Assembly: GCF_000003815.2 (NCBI RefSeq)
Contig: NC_049987.1
Coordinates: forward strand, 14,717,392-14,761,972
Source of the DNA: Branchiostoma floridae
Taxonomy: Eukaryota; Chordata; Leptocardii; Amphioxiformes; Branchiostomatidae
Length of the DNA: 44,581 bases
Reading direction: 5' to 3'
Numbering within the stretch: position 1 is the stretch's first letter; every line of letters begins with the position of its first letter. Under the pieces are notes generated by a model. The model was not told the DNA's origin, made no database searches, and was given only the letters and a program-made list of their open reading frames with translations. This document shows, piece by piece, positions 21,657 through 32,780 of the stretch. A program made the position numbers and the translations under genes.

Positions 21657-23502
21657 TTAGATAACTCCCCATTGCTTTATCTCCTTCAGCATCCTCACCA
21701 GACCTGAGTCTAGAGGCAGAACCGGCAGGTGTAAGAAACGCTGGAACACCCCGTACCGACAGTCGGCTTTGAAGTCTGCCTCCAACTGGTCCAGCGTGTA
21801 GCTCTGCAGACCCAAGGACTCTGGAAGAATATTTTATCTGCATAGTTTATGTCTGCAACTGTAGTAAAGTTTTTCCACAATAGTTCGATAAATTAGTTAC
21901 TGATTTGTATAATATATTATATCACCCAAGGTACCTAAATGCCAAAATATTGAGAATTCATCGCCCTCTGCTTAAGTTTTCATCCCCCAAAATTTCCAAC
22001 GAGAAGTCCCCCAACAGTTCCATGCAGCATAACCTTTTAGGTCAAGGTAATAAAGAAAACGTAGCGTAAAACTTCAGGGTTATACTTTGAAATGTATACA
22101 GTAATTGGCACTTTCGCAGAGTCTACTACGCATGTGCGGGCGACAGGAAACCTGTAATATGTCAAAGATGAAGGACCATTGTCTCGATTTGTGTAATAAT
22201 GTCCTGAACGTCATGGCGCCTGCAAAAATGGCAACACATTCACGTTTGACTTTGACATATATATTACCCAAGATTCCTATCGCCCGCACATGCGTAGTGA
22301 ACTCTGCGAAAGATCTTACAATGATCTCACCGTTCGGACCCAGTATCTCCTGTAGTTTGTGGTGATAGTGAGCCAGTATGTCGTCCCTGTGGTTGTGGAA
22401 AACGTCCCAACCGGTGTTACACACGAACAGGAGAGCCAGGTCAGAGCTTGGCGGCAGGTACATCGAACTCTGCCAGTCCACCAGCCTTGCGTCAATGGGC
22501 TCGTCTCCTGCATGCTTTGTGTAAAACAAAGATGGTAGCAACGTCAACCATAACTTTTCTTGTAAAGCAATAAAAGAAAACTAACAAAAGGCAACAAGAA
22601 ATCTTGATTGTGATCTCAGACAATCATGACATTTGAACAAAAAAAAAGTTATTTCTTACCTTAAACATGATGTTATTGATCCAACACTCAGAATGGCAAA
22701 TCACTCTGATCCTCGGATCCTCCGGGCCGATGATTGGGGCGCGTAACTTCTCCAAGCGAGCTACAAGGTCTGCCTGGTCAGGAAAAGCTGTGGCAAAGTC
22801 CTTTAGGTTGGTCAGACATTTAAAGGTTACTGCATCCATTTCGGCACTGGCACCCGAGAGAGACACGATCCCTTATTAGTTCTCGTCGAGGGGTTTGCCC
22901 GATCGGTGCTCCAGACAATGTGACAGGCCGTGCAGCCGAGCCAGGGCCCCGGCTGCAAGCATCATCTCCTCACGGCTCAGTGGTTGCCCTTTGGGTTTTA
23001 TGGAGAACCCGCAAGATTTCAGGTTCTCCATAACCCTGACGGACAGCATGGAGCTCGGGTCGGTGGCCGCGAAGTAGCATTTTGGGAGGAACAGGGACTC
23101 AGAGGGAGAGTGGTATTTGTCATCTTTATTCTTCGATTTTTTCTCTGCGCCTGGAGCTGCCACAGATAGGAGCTCGGGGACTACTTTTAGGTAAAAATTG
23201 ACTTCGGTCGTCTCGCCTGTGATGTGGAAGTCCTTTGACCACTGTTCCATCACCGTCCATGGTTTGGCCTAGTTCGTCAGTTTGGCGACGAGGCTGTAGC
23301 GCTGACTGATGCCATCCCTGGTCCCCACAGCATCAAAAGCGATGACGTCGCTCAAGAACCCCTCTCCTTCGCTGATCTTTCCGTTGACCTGGACGTCCGT
23401 GATGGTGAGGCCCGGGAGGTCCTTCTGCAGTACCTGCTGCACCCAGGAGGGGGTGATGTCTTCTGCAGACTGCGGAATGGCAATCTCGGCTGTTGATGCC
23501 AT
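21657..23502 (-). pseudogene. EcKinase/CHK-like gene, copy B (three in-frame stops)
   Basis: Exons on the minus strand: 23502-22660 (843 nt), 22514-22331 (184 nt) and 21820-21657 (164 nt), the same lengths and phases as intact copy C. The frame is preserved throughout, but TAG replaces the Phe codon at residue 78 (23271-23269) and consecutive TAA TAA occupy codons 209-210 (22878-22873). The Brenner-type motif is CHSECWINN as in copy A, so the catalytic Asp is replaced by Glu. Exon 2 retains the VDWQ metal-binding motif. Donor and acceptor sites look usable (AAG|GTAAGA, AAAG|CAT, TTCCAG|AG). Decay by substitution only, with perfect exon phases, suggests recent loss of function. Copies A and B share a head-to-tail arrangement with a junction near 21420. 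Confidence 0.88.
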
Positions 23503-25220
23503 CTTCCGAAGTATTGTCTTCAACTATCAGGAAATATTGTTGGGGAAGTACTTTTTCAGAACAGTTTAGACATGCATTTCAATCTATGACCAACACAAAG
23601 CAGCACAGATACAGAACTTGAACTTGACTTCGCTATGAGTGCTAGTAAGCTATATTGCGGATATTTTTTTCTTCAAAAATAATGTATTGAAAACGTTAAT
23701 TATAAGCTTTCATTGATACCAAAGGCTTAGATAACCATCCAAGTGACACTGAAGTCAAAGATGCAATGACAGTAGGTTTTATTGTGGTTATATTCATAGA
23801 AGACCCGATGAACAAAGGTGTGAGTAGTATCACGTAGTTTCTCCCCTCCCCCATGACCCTTTCCTTGTCGTCAGTAACACTGCATGCTTGAGTAAGAATC
23901 AGGTCAAGGAGTCTTCAATTACTAGACGATTTCATGGTAGTAGATATGATTTTGAATAAGATTAAAACCTACACGGTAAATGGTATGGTTTCAAGCTATG
24001 ACTTGCCTCACCAAGTTATACCTCACCTTGACACGAACAAGTATTTGTACCAAAACATACCACTCTCAGAACAAGTTGTTTTCGATAGTATCGCCATTTT
24101 GAAAACCAGAAGAATTCCTTGAGGGCAAGCTTCTGTCAGCGCGTGTAGAACATAGTTTGGGTCGTTGTCACGTCACATTTAATCAGGAGTTATCAGTACA
24201 TGCTCTAAGATAAGAGCTACGTATATGTGTAATAACGTCTATGTGGCTTTTCAAGTCCTCTTCACAGTTACAGAATTATGACAGCTCAATTCCTTCACCT
24301 GAAATCTGTTGAGTAAATACATCCCCACCTGTGAGACAAAACTGGCCCCAGTGTTAGGTTTGAGATCTTCAAGCTTGCAGCGCTGCCGAAATGTTACGTC
24401 TGTCTGCAAATGCTGTCTAGCCGGTTAACATGTCTCTTCACTTAAGTTGAGGCAAACTGTCAAAGTTCAACTACTGACGAGGGAAACATGAATTCTTACC
24501 CACTGACGTGGAAAGCCACCAGCAAAGTAGCCTGGAGTCTAGTGTCAATGCTCTCACACAATCACTAAGCCAGTGTATGAACTGCGTCCGCGGTACTTTG
24601 GGTAACCGACATGACATCGTAGTTTGGCGAATTAATTTAACTTGGCTAAAGGGCTTGAGTATGTCATAGTTGAGTTTTGACTGGAATAGAAAACCATAAA
24701 GCTCCATTGTAACGATAAGAGGTGTGACTTCAATCGGATCGGAACCTTCTTAGTAAAACGTAGGTTTCAATCAGACTGAAATTTCATTAATCAGACTTAC
24801 CTTACAGATTGGATGGCAAGTCCAAAGACTGGCTACGAGACAAGTTGAATGTAGTATTTCTTTCTCAGAAAAAGACATCAGCCGTCATTCTAACTGTGTT
24901 TATTATAATCTTGGAGAAAGTGCACCTATATGCACTCTTCTTTGCCTAGTGTCATGTGAACCATGACGAACCCTGCCTTTGTTCTTATTGTTTAGGTTCG
25001 ATCGCTGCACTTTTGACCGGCCGCCTGGTATTCAAATTCGTGACCTGATTCCAAGTTGACAAATTAAACTATATCCTTGTTGATTCCCATAGGGTAGCTA
25101 CCCTGTGAAGCCAACGTTAACACAACAGAAGGGTTAAAACATCAAATAGATAAACTTTGGTACTGTGCTGTCTAAAACAGATGCAGCACCGTATTCATGG
25201 CGTTTCTCAACAGTTCATGT
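23503..25220. repeat. 5' flank of kinase unit B (left arm of the B/C inverted pair)
   Basis: Aligns to 18419-20040 plus 21357-21420 in direct orientation and to 26840-29711 in inverted orientation. No independent gene was recognised. The B/C mirror axis lies in the spacer 25220-26840, which contains a LINE insertion. Confidence 0.8.
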
Positions 25221-25354
25221 TCTTTTCACTAGTATCGTTACTACGTGTACATTATTTTTTGGGGGGTAACAGACAGTGCAAGGAGAGGGATGTGATGTGC
25301 CATCCAACACAATACCCTATAGACATAGTGGATAGATCTAATCTTACACATGGT

Positions 25355-26479
25355 AACGTTACATATCATCATCATCATCATCATCATCATCATCGTCGCG
25401 GGCTACTTGCCCGGACCAGGTCCACTCTCTCTTTCCAAACGTCTCTGTCCCCCATGGCGTTCTCTAAGTCCTCCCGCAACCCCACATCACGAGCAAGCTG
25501 GTCTATGTATGTTAGTCTAGGTCGCCCAGCATGTGTTGGCTTCCACAGAATGAGTTCACTAGCAAGCTCAGCTTTGTTCCTAAAACAATGACCGGCAAAT
25601 CTGGTCCTACGCTCCCTGATGATGGTTGATATGGCGGAAATATTACCATACAACTGTTCTTTGGTAGGGTGTTGTTTCCATGACTTATTAAGCACGGCCC
25701 TCAGCATACGCGTGTAAGTACCACCAAGCTTGTTGTCTAGCTTCCTAGTTAATGTCCAAGCTGGTGAGCCATACAATAATATAGATTCAACGATTGCTCT
25801 GAAAAAATCCCTTTTCAGGTTGTCTGGTAGTGAACACTTCCATATAGCACTTAGGTCGTGAAGAGCACTCCATGCTTTGGCAATGCGGATCAGAACTTCC
25901 CTTTCAGTAGACGAGATGTCACTTCCCAGATATGAGAACCTTTCGACTTTTTTCACAGGAGCTTCATTCAGGGCATCAATCTTGCCAATTTGATTAAAAC
26001 AAATGTACTCAGTTTTCTTAACATTAACATAGAGACCAATCCCAGAGGCTGCCTCTTCCAGCGCATGTAATAACTTTTCAGTATGTGCAATTTTGTCGGC
26101 AAGTAATGCCAAGTCATCTGCATAATCAGCATCTGTGATCTTCTTAGCTGGATATCTGCTGCTTCTGGCTTTCTGTAGGGTGAAGCCAAAGTCCTTGTGT
26201 GTGTCCATAGAGGTACGTAGAACATAATCAAGGGCAAGAATGAAAAGAAATGGGGCTAGAGTATCACCTTGTAAGACCCCTGCATGGATATGAAAAAAGT
26301 CTGTGTCACCATCAGAAGATCGCACCATGGAAGTGGTATTCTTATACAACATCATTATTGCATTAACAGTTTCTCCAGGGATACCATAGGCTTCCAGAAT
26401 TTCTGCTAACTTCCCTCTGTGAAGAGAGTCGAACGCTTTCGAGAAATCTACGAACAACATGACTTTCAACGTTACATAT
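25355..26479 (-). mobile_element. 5'-truncated LINE insertion with 12-bp target duplication
   Basis: AACGTTACATAT flanks the element at 25355-25366 and 26468-26479. The element itself (25367-26467, about 1.1 kb) ends on the minus strand in about nine ATG units (CAT on plus, 25367-25393), a simple-repeat tail instead of poly-A. A paralogous uninterrupted site lies at about 35901-35912 (GGTAATGTTACAT then TAGAAATC). Sequence and tail suggest an I/Nimb-type element, which is tentative. No endonuclease domain is present, consistent with 5' truncation during target-primed integration. Confidence 0.9.
25390..26467 (-). pseudogene. Reverse transcriptase C-terminal part of LINE
   Basis: One uninterrupted frame of about 360 codons. 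It starts just before RT motif A (FVDFSKAFDS), continues through the B region (GVLQGDTLAPFLFILALDYV) and the catalytic C motif (YADDLALLAD), then a thumb/C-terminal region with RMLRAVLNKSWKQHPTKEQL and RRTRFAGHC. The stop TGA falls inside the ATG-repeat tail. The fingers and endonuclease are missing, so the copy cannot act alone. The intact frame implies a young insertion. The apparent ATG-side extension (26468-26496) is host flank. Confidence 0.9.
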
Positions 26480-27850
26480 AAGAAATCTTTATTCACACAA
26501 CAAAAGTACAGCGACTTTCGTAAGGTCTATTACAACTACTTACAGTAACGTTACATATAAACAGACATGTATGAATATCAGATAGATATGAATGAGTCAA
26601 CATGTTGAGTCTAGCGTACCATTTACGCTATTCGTTCTAATGTATAAACATTCTTTTATATTTTTACCTATTTGTACACCGAAAGAGTTATCTCCTTCCA
26701 GACCGTAGTTAAATCTATCTATCGAATGGAAAGTATCAAATTCTTTAGAGCAAGGGGAACAAAATGAGAACAGCTTTGTACGTTTATCATCATGTACATG
26801 TAGTACCGCTACTGGTAAACATGAAATGTTGGAAAGGAAGACGATGCTGCATCAACCAAGTAAGAAAACACTCACTATTTTAGACAGCACAGTGCCAAAG
26901 TCCAGTTGTTTTAACCCTTTTGTTATATTAACGTTGGCTCCATACAGTGACTACCCTATGTGAATCAACAAGGAGGTTTAATTTGTCAACTTGGAATCAG
27001 GTCACGAATTATAAATACCAGGCGGCCGGTCAAAAGTGCAACGGTCCAACCTAAACAATCAGACCAAGTTCACCTTGTTTGACGTCACCGTTCACATGAT
27101 ACAGGGCAAAGAAGAGTACATACTGTATAGCCGTACTTACTCCCAGTATATAACACACATAGTTAGAAGGACGGCTGTTGGCTTTTTCTGAGAAGAAATA
27201 CTACATTCAACTTGTCTCGTAGCACGTCTTTGGACTTGCCACCCAGTCTGTAAGGTAAGTCTGATCGAAAATGTTTCAGTCTGATTGAAATCATACCTAT
27301 TTCCATGGAGGTTCCGATACTATTGAAGTCACACTTGTTATAACCATTGGAAGTTTATCGTTTTCTATTCCAGTCAAAACTCAACTACGACATACTTAAG
27401 CCAAGTTCAACGTAGTTCACCAAACTACGATAAGTTATGTCGGTTATGCACTGGCTTTAGTAACGTGTCTTTACCTAAGTTGTACTTCGCCCATTAGTGA
27501 TTGCGTGTGACCTTTGATACTGGACTCCAGGCTACTTTAGTGGTGGCTTTCCACGTCAGTGGGTAGATATTCATGTTTCCCTCCTCACTAGTAGTTGAAC
27601 TTTGACAATTTGCCTCGAGTAAAGTGAAGAGGTGAGATGTGAACTGGTTAGGCAGCATTTGCAGACAGAAGTGACTCTGAAATTTCGGCATGCAAGGTTC
27701 GGAAGAGTCTCTAACCTAACGTCGTGGCCAGTTTTGTCTCACAGGTGGGAATATATCTACTGTGTAGATTCTAGGTGAAGGAAATGTAGACTATCTTCTG
27801 TCATTGTGAACAGGGTTTGAAAAGATACATAGAACACGTATACGTAGTTC
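26480..27850. repeat. Spacer and right arm of B/C inverted duplication
   Basis: 26480-26840 matches 35915-36260 in direct orientation. From about 26845 the sequence is the reverse complement of the 5' flanks of copies A and B (for example GTTGAACTTTGACAATTTGCC at about 27592 against about 24450-24470). No gene was recognised. Confidence 0.8.
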
Positions 27851-27899
27851 TTATTTTGGAAAATTTTGCTTTGAATTGAGCAGTACTGATTTGACATTA

Positions 27900-29090
27900 G
27901 AGTTGAAGATGTGGTGTCAGTAATGTTCAGTGCATTCCTGGGGTCATTTACCCCTAATATAACCTATCTACCGCTCACCTCTAGCTTACCTCTGCTTTCG
28001 CTAACGGACATTCGACAAGTTTTGCTCGGGAGTTAAACTAGTCTGAACAGGTTTAATCCCTCTGGGCTTTTGTCCCTCCCTAGCATCGTCCAATCACAAA
28101 AGACTTCTGAACTGTCTTCCAATCAAATGGTTCCGATCACTTCTTGTCAATCTCGAGAACAGGCGTAGGACTCGCTCTTATATTCCGCGCGGGGAGAGAG
28201 AGACAGGACGACATGTCGAGAGGCTAGGTCCAGCCCGAAACTTTGGCTCCATCTCAACCGTAGTTAGAATAGTTGTTCCTCTATGGTTTAAGAGTGTTAC
28301 TTTATTAAGCGTCTACTATAATTGTAGGCTCAATGAGGTCTTTGGTAGACTGAAGCGTCGACATCACTTCTGACGAGGTATGTTCTATTCTTCCGGTTAA
28401 CTACAAGTAGTTTGGGTAGGGCGTTGGTAGGTTATCATTGTCAGGATGTGTAGTTAGAATATCTCCTTTGGCAGATTTAGCAGCGTTCAGGTGCTGTGTA
28501 GGATGCCGTTGTTAGATCAGACAGTCGGTTGTGTTATATATTGTTGTAGAAATGCCTTTACCCACTAGGGCAACGTATTTTTGACTACCTGTTATGCTCG
28601 TGCTCGTTGTTGGCAGAATAAACACCTATGTAAAGTGATCGTACACTTGAACCCCCGTCTGGTGAGGGCATGTTTATGTCTTACACATAGTTACAGAGTT
28701 AACCTGGTGTGCCTGAATCGTTCAAATGCCGTCTCGTTGTTCATGCCTAGACATCAGAACAATGTACCGTGAGTCAGTTACCCCTGTTACTCAGTGAGAG
28801 TGCGGATTCGTAGCTAGAGGTGAACTTGACCAAATCCTACCACTATGGAAAAGTGAAGACCGTAACAGTGGTGTTTGGTAGTTGCACGCATCACGCTGGA
28901 GGCCCAGATATTCTTCAGCATGATGAAAGCTGCCCTTGCTTTCCTTATTCTGGTTGTTACATCCCTGTCCGTGCCCCCTTCACGGACGGTTAAGGGGACA
29001 CGGATAGGGTAACTACACTTCTCAGGTACACATATCTGTCGCCCTCACTTCTTCCCCTCCAACTGTGACTGGTGTACTGTTTGTAGTGTT
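27900..29090 (+). other. C-unit-specific 1.2-kb block with gene-like 5' end
   Basis: Alignment of unit C with A and B is interrupted here, so the block is either an insertion in C or was lost from A and B. It has a TATA-like CTTATATTCCGCGCGGG at about 28178, a donor-like GACGAG|GTATGT at about 28377, AATAAA at 28618-28623, and an acceptor-like TTCTTCAG|CATGATG at 28918 leading into a short signal-peptide frame. An inverted pair built on TCACCTCTAGCT lies near each edge (about 27978 and 28820), which may mean a mobile element. No TSD was established. Confidence 0.45.
28919..29012 (+). CDS. Candidate signal-peptide exon, secreted product unknown
   Basis: The frame 28920-29012 starts ATG ATG AAA and encodes MMKAALAFLILVVTSLSVPP then a short basic tail: a Lys, a hydrophobic core of about 13 residues and a plausible cleavage region, a textbook signal peptide. 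The ATG follows an acceptor-like TTCTTCAG. A donor-like GATAGG|GTAACT at 29008 could splice onward before the TAA at 29010-29012. No downstream exon was identified, so this may be the first coding exon of a secreted protein, a broken gene, or chance. Function unknown. Confidence 0.3.
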
Positions 29091-29711
29091 GATTTTCACG
29101 AGCTAAGTCCTCTTTCTTCTGATCTTGAGTCCTGTACTGATTGACGCTGTGTCCAGATGAGCTGTTTTATCCTGCATCTGTTTGTCTGCCAGTGTGAGAG
29201 AAGTAAACATGGCGATGCGCTCGACCGATGTCTTGTCCTCGGGGTGGCATGTTTTGGAATAAATACGTGTGCGTGCGGGGTATAAGTTGGTGGGGTAGGT
29301 CATAGATTAAAATCACACCTTTTACCACAGAGGTTTCAATCTGATTCAAATTCATGTCTCTTAATGAATGAAAATTTCGATCTGATTGAAGGCTATTGGT
29401 CTGATTCTTTACTTACTTCCGCATGCAGTGGTACTGACAACGAGGAAAGGACAAGAGGGGACTACATGATGCTACTTACATCTTTTCATCAGTTTTTCTA
29501 TGAATATAATCAAAATAAAATGCTTCAATTGATATCAGTATTATATCTGTTTTCAGTGTCGACTTGGACGGTAATCCAAGTCTTTGAGAATCATTGGAAA
29601 GCGTACAGTATTTTCAAATAATAGTACTCATAGCGAAGTCAAGTTCAAACTCTGTATCTGCAAGTATTTTCTAAACTATATTTCCTTATAGTACGAGAAT
29701 CACTACAGAAG

Positions 29712-31605
29712 ATGGCATCAACCGCCGAGATCGCCATTCCGCAGTCTGCAGAAGACATCGTCCCCTCCTGGGTGCAGCAGGTACTGCAGAAGGACCTCCC
29801 GGGCGTCACCATCACGGACGTCCATATCAAAGGATCCATCGGCGATGGAGAAGGATACATGAGCGACATCATAGCTTTTGATGCCGTGGGGACCAGGAAC
29901 GGCACCAGTCAGCGCTACAGTCTCGTCGCCAAACTGACGAACTTTGCCAAGCCGTGGACGTTGTTTGATCAGTGGTCAAAGGACTTCCAGATCAGAGCCG
30001 AGACGACGGAAGTCAACTTTTACTCAAACGCGGTCCCCGAGTTCCTGAGTGTCGCAGACCCATGCGCAGAGCAAAAATCTGGGAATGAAGATGACGAAAA
30101 TCGCCCTCATGGTGATTCCCTGTTCCTCCCAAAATGCTACTTCGCGGCCACAGACCCGAGCTCCATGCTGTCCGTCAGGGTAATGGAAAACCTGAAAGAT
30201 CACGGGTTCTCCATCAAACCCAAAGGGCAACCACTGAGCCGTGAGGAGATTATGTTGACAGCCGGGGCCCTGGCGCAGCTGCACGGCCTGTCACATCGTC
30301 TGGAGCTCCGTTCAGGCGTCCATCTTCCCGAGAAGTACGATTGGATCATGACTGATTCAGATATTAGTGACGTGATGGATGTAGCAACCTACCAATATCA
30401 GACCAACCTGAAGGACTTTGCCGCAGCTTTTCCTGACCAGGCAGACCTTGTAGCTCGGTTGGAGAAATTCCGCGCCCCGATCCTCACCTCGGAGGACCCG
30501 AGGGTTAAAGTGCTTTGCCATACTGACTGTTGGATCAATAACATCATGTTTAAGGTAAGACATGACACTTTTGTTTGGCTTGCGTAGCTTAGTGCCCGGT
30601 CTCAGCTTTTCGGCTAGCTGCACTCCGGGGGTGGCGGCATGCCTAGGTGCCTTACAGTTCGTCTTGTTCGACCTTTTGGCGATGTCGTTTCTGTGGTGCT
30701 TTATCCTAGTATTTTTCCTCTCTTTTTGCAAGGATTGGGCAAGTACTGTGCCAGTGTGATTCTATTTCGTTTACTTATAAACTATCTTTGATTCTGCCAC
30801 CGTTTCATCCTCGCCACTAATATGTTAGCTTGCGTGACCAGCTTTTTAAAAAGCATTAATATTTTCTTGTTACCCTTTTCATGCTCAAATGTAACATATG
30901 GCTATCTCAAGGTGCTTTTATCTCGTTGTTGAAAGCTCCTTGGTTATCTGGGGTGACAATGAAGATTTTTGTTGCGTTTTGTTCAATTTTTTCACAATAA
31001 ATGTTATGGTTGCTGCGTTATTTGGCCCACACAAAGCATGCAGGAGACGAGCCCATTGACGCAAGGCTGGTGGACTGGCAAAGTTCGATGTACCTGCCGC
31101 CAAGCTCTGACCTGGCTCTCCTGTTCGTGTGTAACACCGGTTGGGACGTCTTCCACAACCACAGGGACGACATACTGGCTCACTATCACCACATACTGCA
31201 AGAGACCCTGGGTCCAAACGGTGAGATCATTATAAGCTCTTTCAAAGAGTGCAAAACTCCCTTCCACGGCAAACTCCCTTCCCTAGATTAGAGAACCTTA
31301 CAGAAACCTAAGCCAACGTTGAAACTAGCAAACAGCCCCCCTCCCCGCCCCTATATGATAAAACCCAGTCCCGCTCGAAGTCTGCGAGGGAGGATTTGTG
31401 AACTCTATATATGCGTTTTTACAGATAATATATTCTTCCAGAATCCATGGGCCTACAGAGCTACACGCTGGACCAGTTGAAGGCAGACTTCAAAGCCGAC
31501 TGTCTGTACGGGGTGTTCCAGCGTTTCATACGCCTGATGGTTCTGCCTCCAGACACAGATCTGGTGCGGATGCTGAAGGAGATCCAGGGGTGGGAAGTTA
31601 TCTAA
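29712..31605 (+). CDS. EcKinase/CHK-like kinase, copy C (intact)
   Basis: Exons 29712-30554, 31037-31220 and 31442-31605 join in phases 0 and 1 to encode 396 residues, the usual size for the EcKinase (DUF227/CHK kinase-like) family. Visible landmarks: Lys74 in LVAKL (ATP-anchoring position); Glu100 in ETTEVNFY (helix-C position); Brenner motif CHTDCWINN with Asp272 and Asn276/277; metal-binding Asp294 in LVDWQ. No signal peptide or membrane segment, so probably cytosolic. Donors are AAG|GTAAGA and ACG|GTGAGA; acceptors ACAAAG|CAT and TTCCAG|AAT. The family phosphorylates small molecules, with ecdysteroids known in insects; the substrate here cannot be inferred. It is the only copy with both an open frame and the catalytic Asp, and lies inverted relative to damaged copies A and B. 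A non-coding 5' exon is possible because TACAG precedes the ATG. Confidence 0.92.
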
Positions 31606-32500
31606 GACTACGGCCCCAACTGGAAAAAGCGGCCCTGCAGGAAAGTTCTAATGCTATTTTTGGACACTTTCGGACATCACCAGTACATGCCCTCCCGGGA
31701 TACCTTGCGGCTCCCAGGATATTTTGGAGCCAGCCACGTAATAGGTTGTATTTTAGTAAGCTGGAATTAAGATTAACCGGGGACCCGGTAACAAATAGGA
31801 GCCATATGCTATTGACAAATTTGGGGGCTTTGGGCCCGCTCAGGGATACATCGCCGACATTCCAGAACATAACAACAGTCAACAGGCGACACTTAAAATC
31901 TATAAAAGTAACGACATTATCTGACATTAGATATGACAAAATACCAATATTAAAGGGAAACATGTTGTATTGTACTATGATATACAATACTGCGGAATTA
32001 TGGCTGACATATGTTCTGAACAATTCTGCAGAACTGCTCATGTCCATGGAGACATCTTATTGATCTAGATGTTCATAAATTTGTTAAGAAATACTTGTAG
32101 ATAGTAATTCATTTCGTCAATCTCTTTAGAAAAAAGGTTTTCCGGATTAACTGTGTCACCTGTTGTAAGTGTTAACAGCTGATTGCTATAGCCAATAACT
32201 AGGCCCTCAACATTGAATGCTTGTGCTTGTTTGGCGAAGAAAGGAGGGCAAATTATCTTGTGGGGAAGATGTAAACTGTGATCATACTGACATACAGATT
32301 GCTGAATATCTTCTTCTTATGTATTTTGATATATAAACAAGGTCATCTAGCTTTAGGAACTTTTGTGCCATTTAAGATCATCTAGCTTTAGGAACTTTTA
32401 TGCCATTTAAGTTAGACTTTGCAAATAACATCAAGTCGAATTTCCCTACTATGTAGGACATAAGACTAAAAAAAGTTGCTGAACAATACAAAATATGATC
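31606..32500. repeat. 3' flank of kinase unit C (MITE-like sequence)
   Basis: Reverse-complement match to 14930-15730 beside copy A, including TTGCGGCTCCCAG and TGTCTCCATAG-poor spacer sequence. The open frames across exon 3 and this flank (31398-32063 plus, 31598-32047 minus) are not in the kinase frame and are not called. A 41-bp direct duplication, TCATCTAGCTTTAGGAACTT, lies at about 32343-32410. Confidence 0.7.
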
Positions 32501-32780
32501 CCATTCATACTAGTAACATCTAGTATGTCTGTTTTCGTTAACAACGCAAAGAATATTAGAATTACACAAGAATATTACATATTGCAATAACGTCTTAATT
32601 GTTATTACTGATAATGATATTGTAAGAAATGCTATGTTTACCGTCAGGTTACACTCTAATATTAAGTTTGCTAGATTTAACAACCTATGTTTCTCTTCTT
32701 CGCAAGCTCCGAAGAGAACTATGTTTTCCGACTATTTCACAGACAAGTACACACACACATTTTGGGTCGCGGTTAGGGGG
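32501..32780. other. Unassigned; copy of the 8304 dispersed repeat
   Basis: About 32692-32756 is the reverse complement of 8304-8369, including the CGCAAGCTCCGAAGAGAAC hairpin side. Nothing else was recognised. Confidence 0.7.

Noticed and set aside
18755-24122. Shared frame upstream of kinase copies A and B ending in KTRRIP
   Set aside because: It is conserved only as part of the duplicated flank, is broken in copy C, and the differences between A and B are mostly amino-acid changing.
25390-26496. Host gene encoding a 368-residue reverse-transcriptase-like protein
   Set aside because: Target duplications and the repeat tail bound the element, and the first nine codons lie in host flank. 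It is a 5'-truncated LINE.
28100-28640. LTR retrotransposon LTR (TATA-like box plus AATAAA)
   Set aside because: No matching second LTR, primer-binding site or coding region was found in the window, so only the individual signals are reported.
31398-32063. 221-codon plus-strand frame over kinase exon 3
   Set aside because: It reads exon 3 in the wrong phase. The correct phase, joined to exon 2, gives the conserved C terminus and a TAA at 31603-31605.
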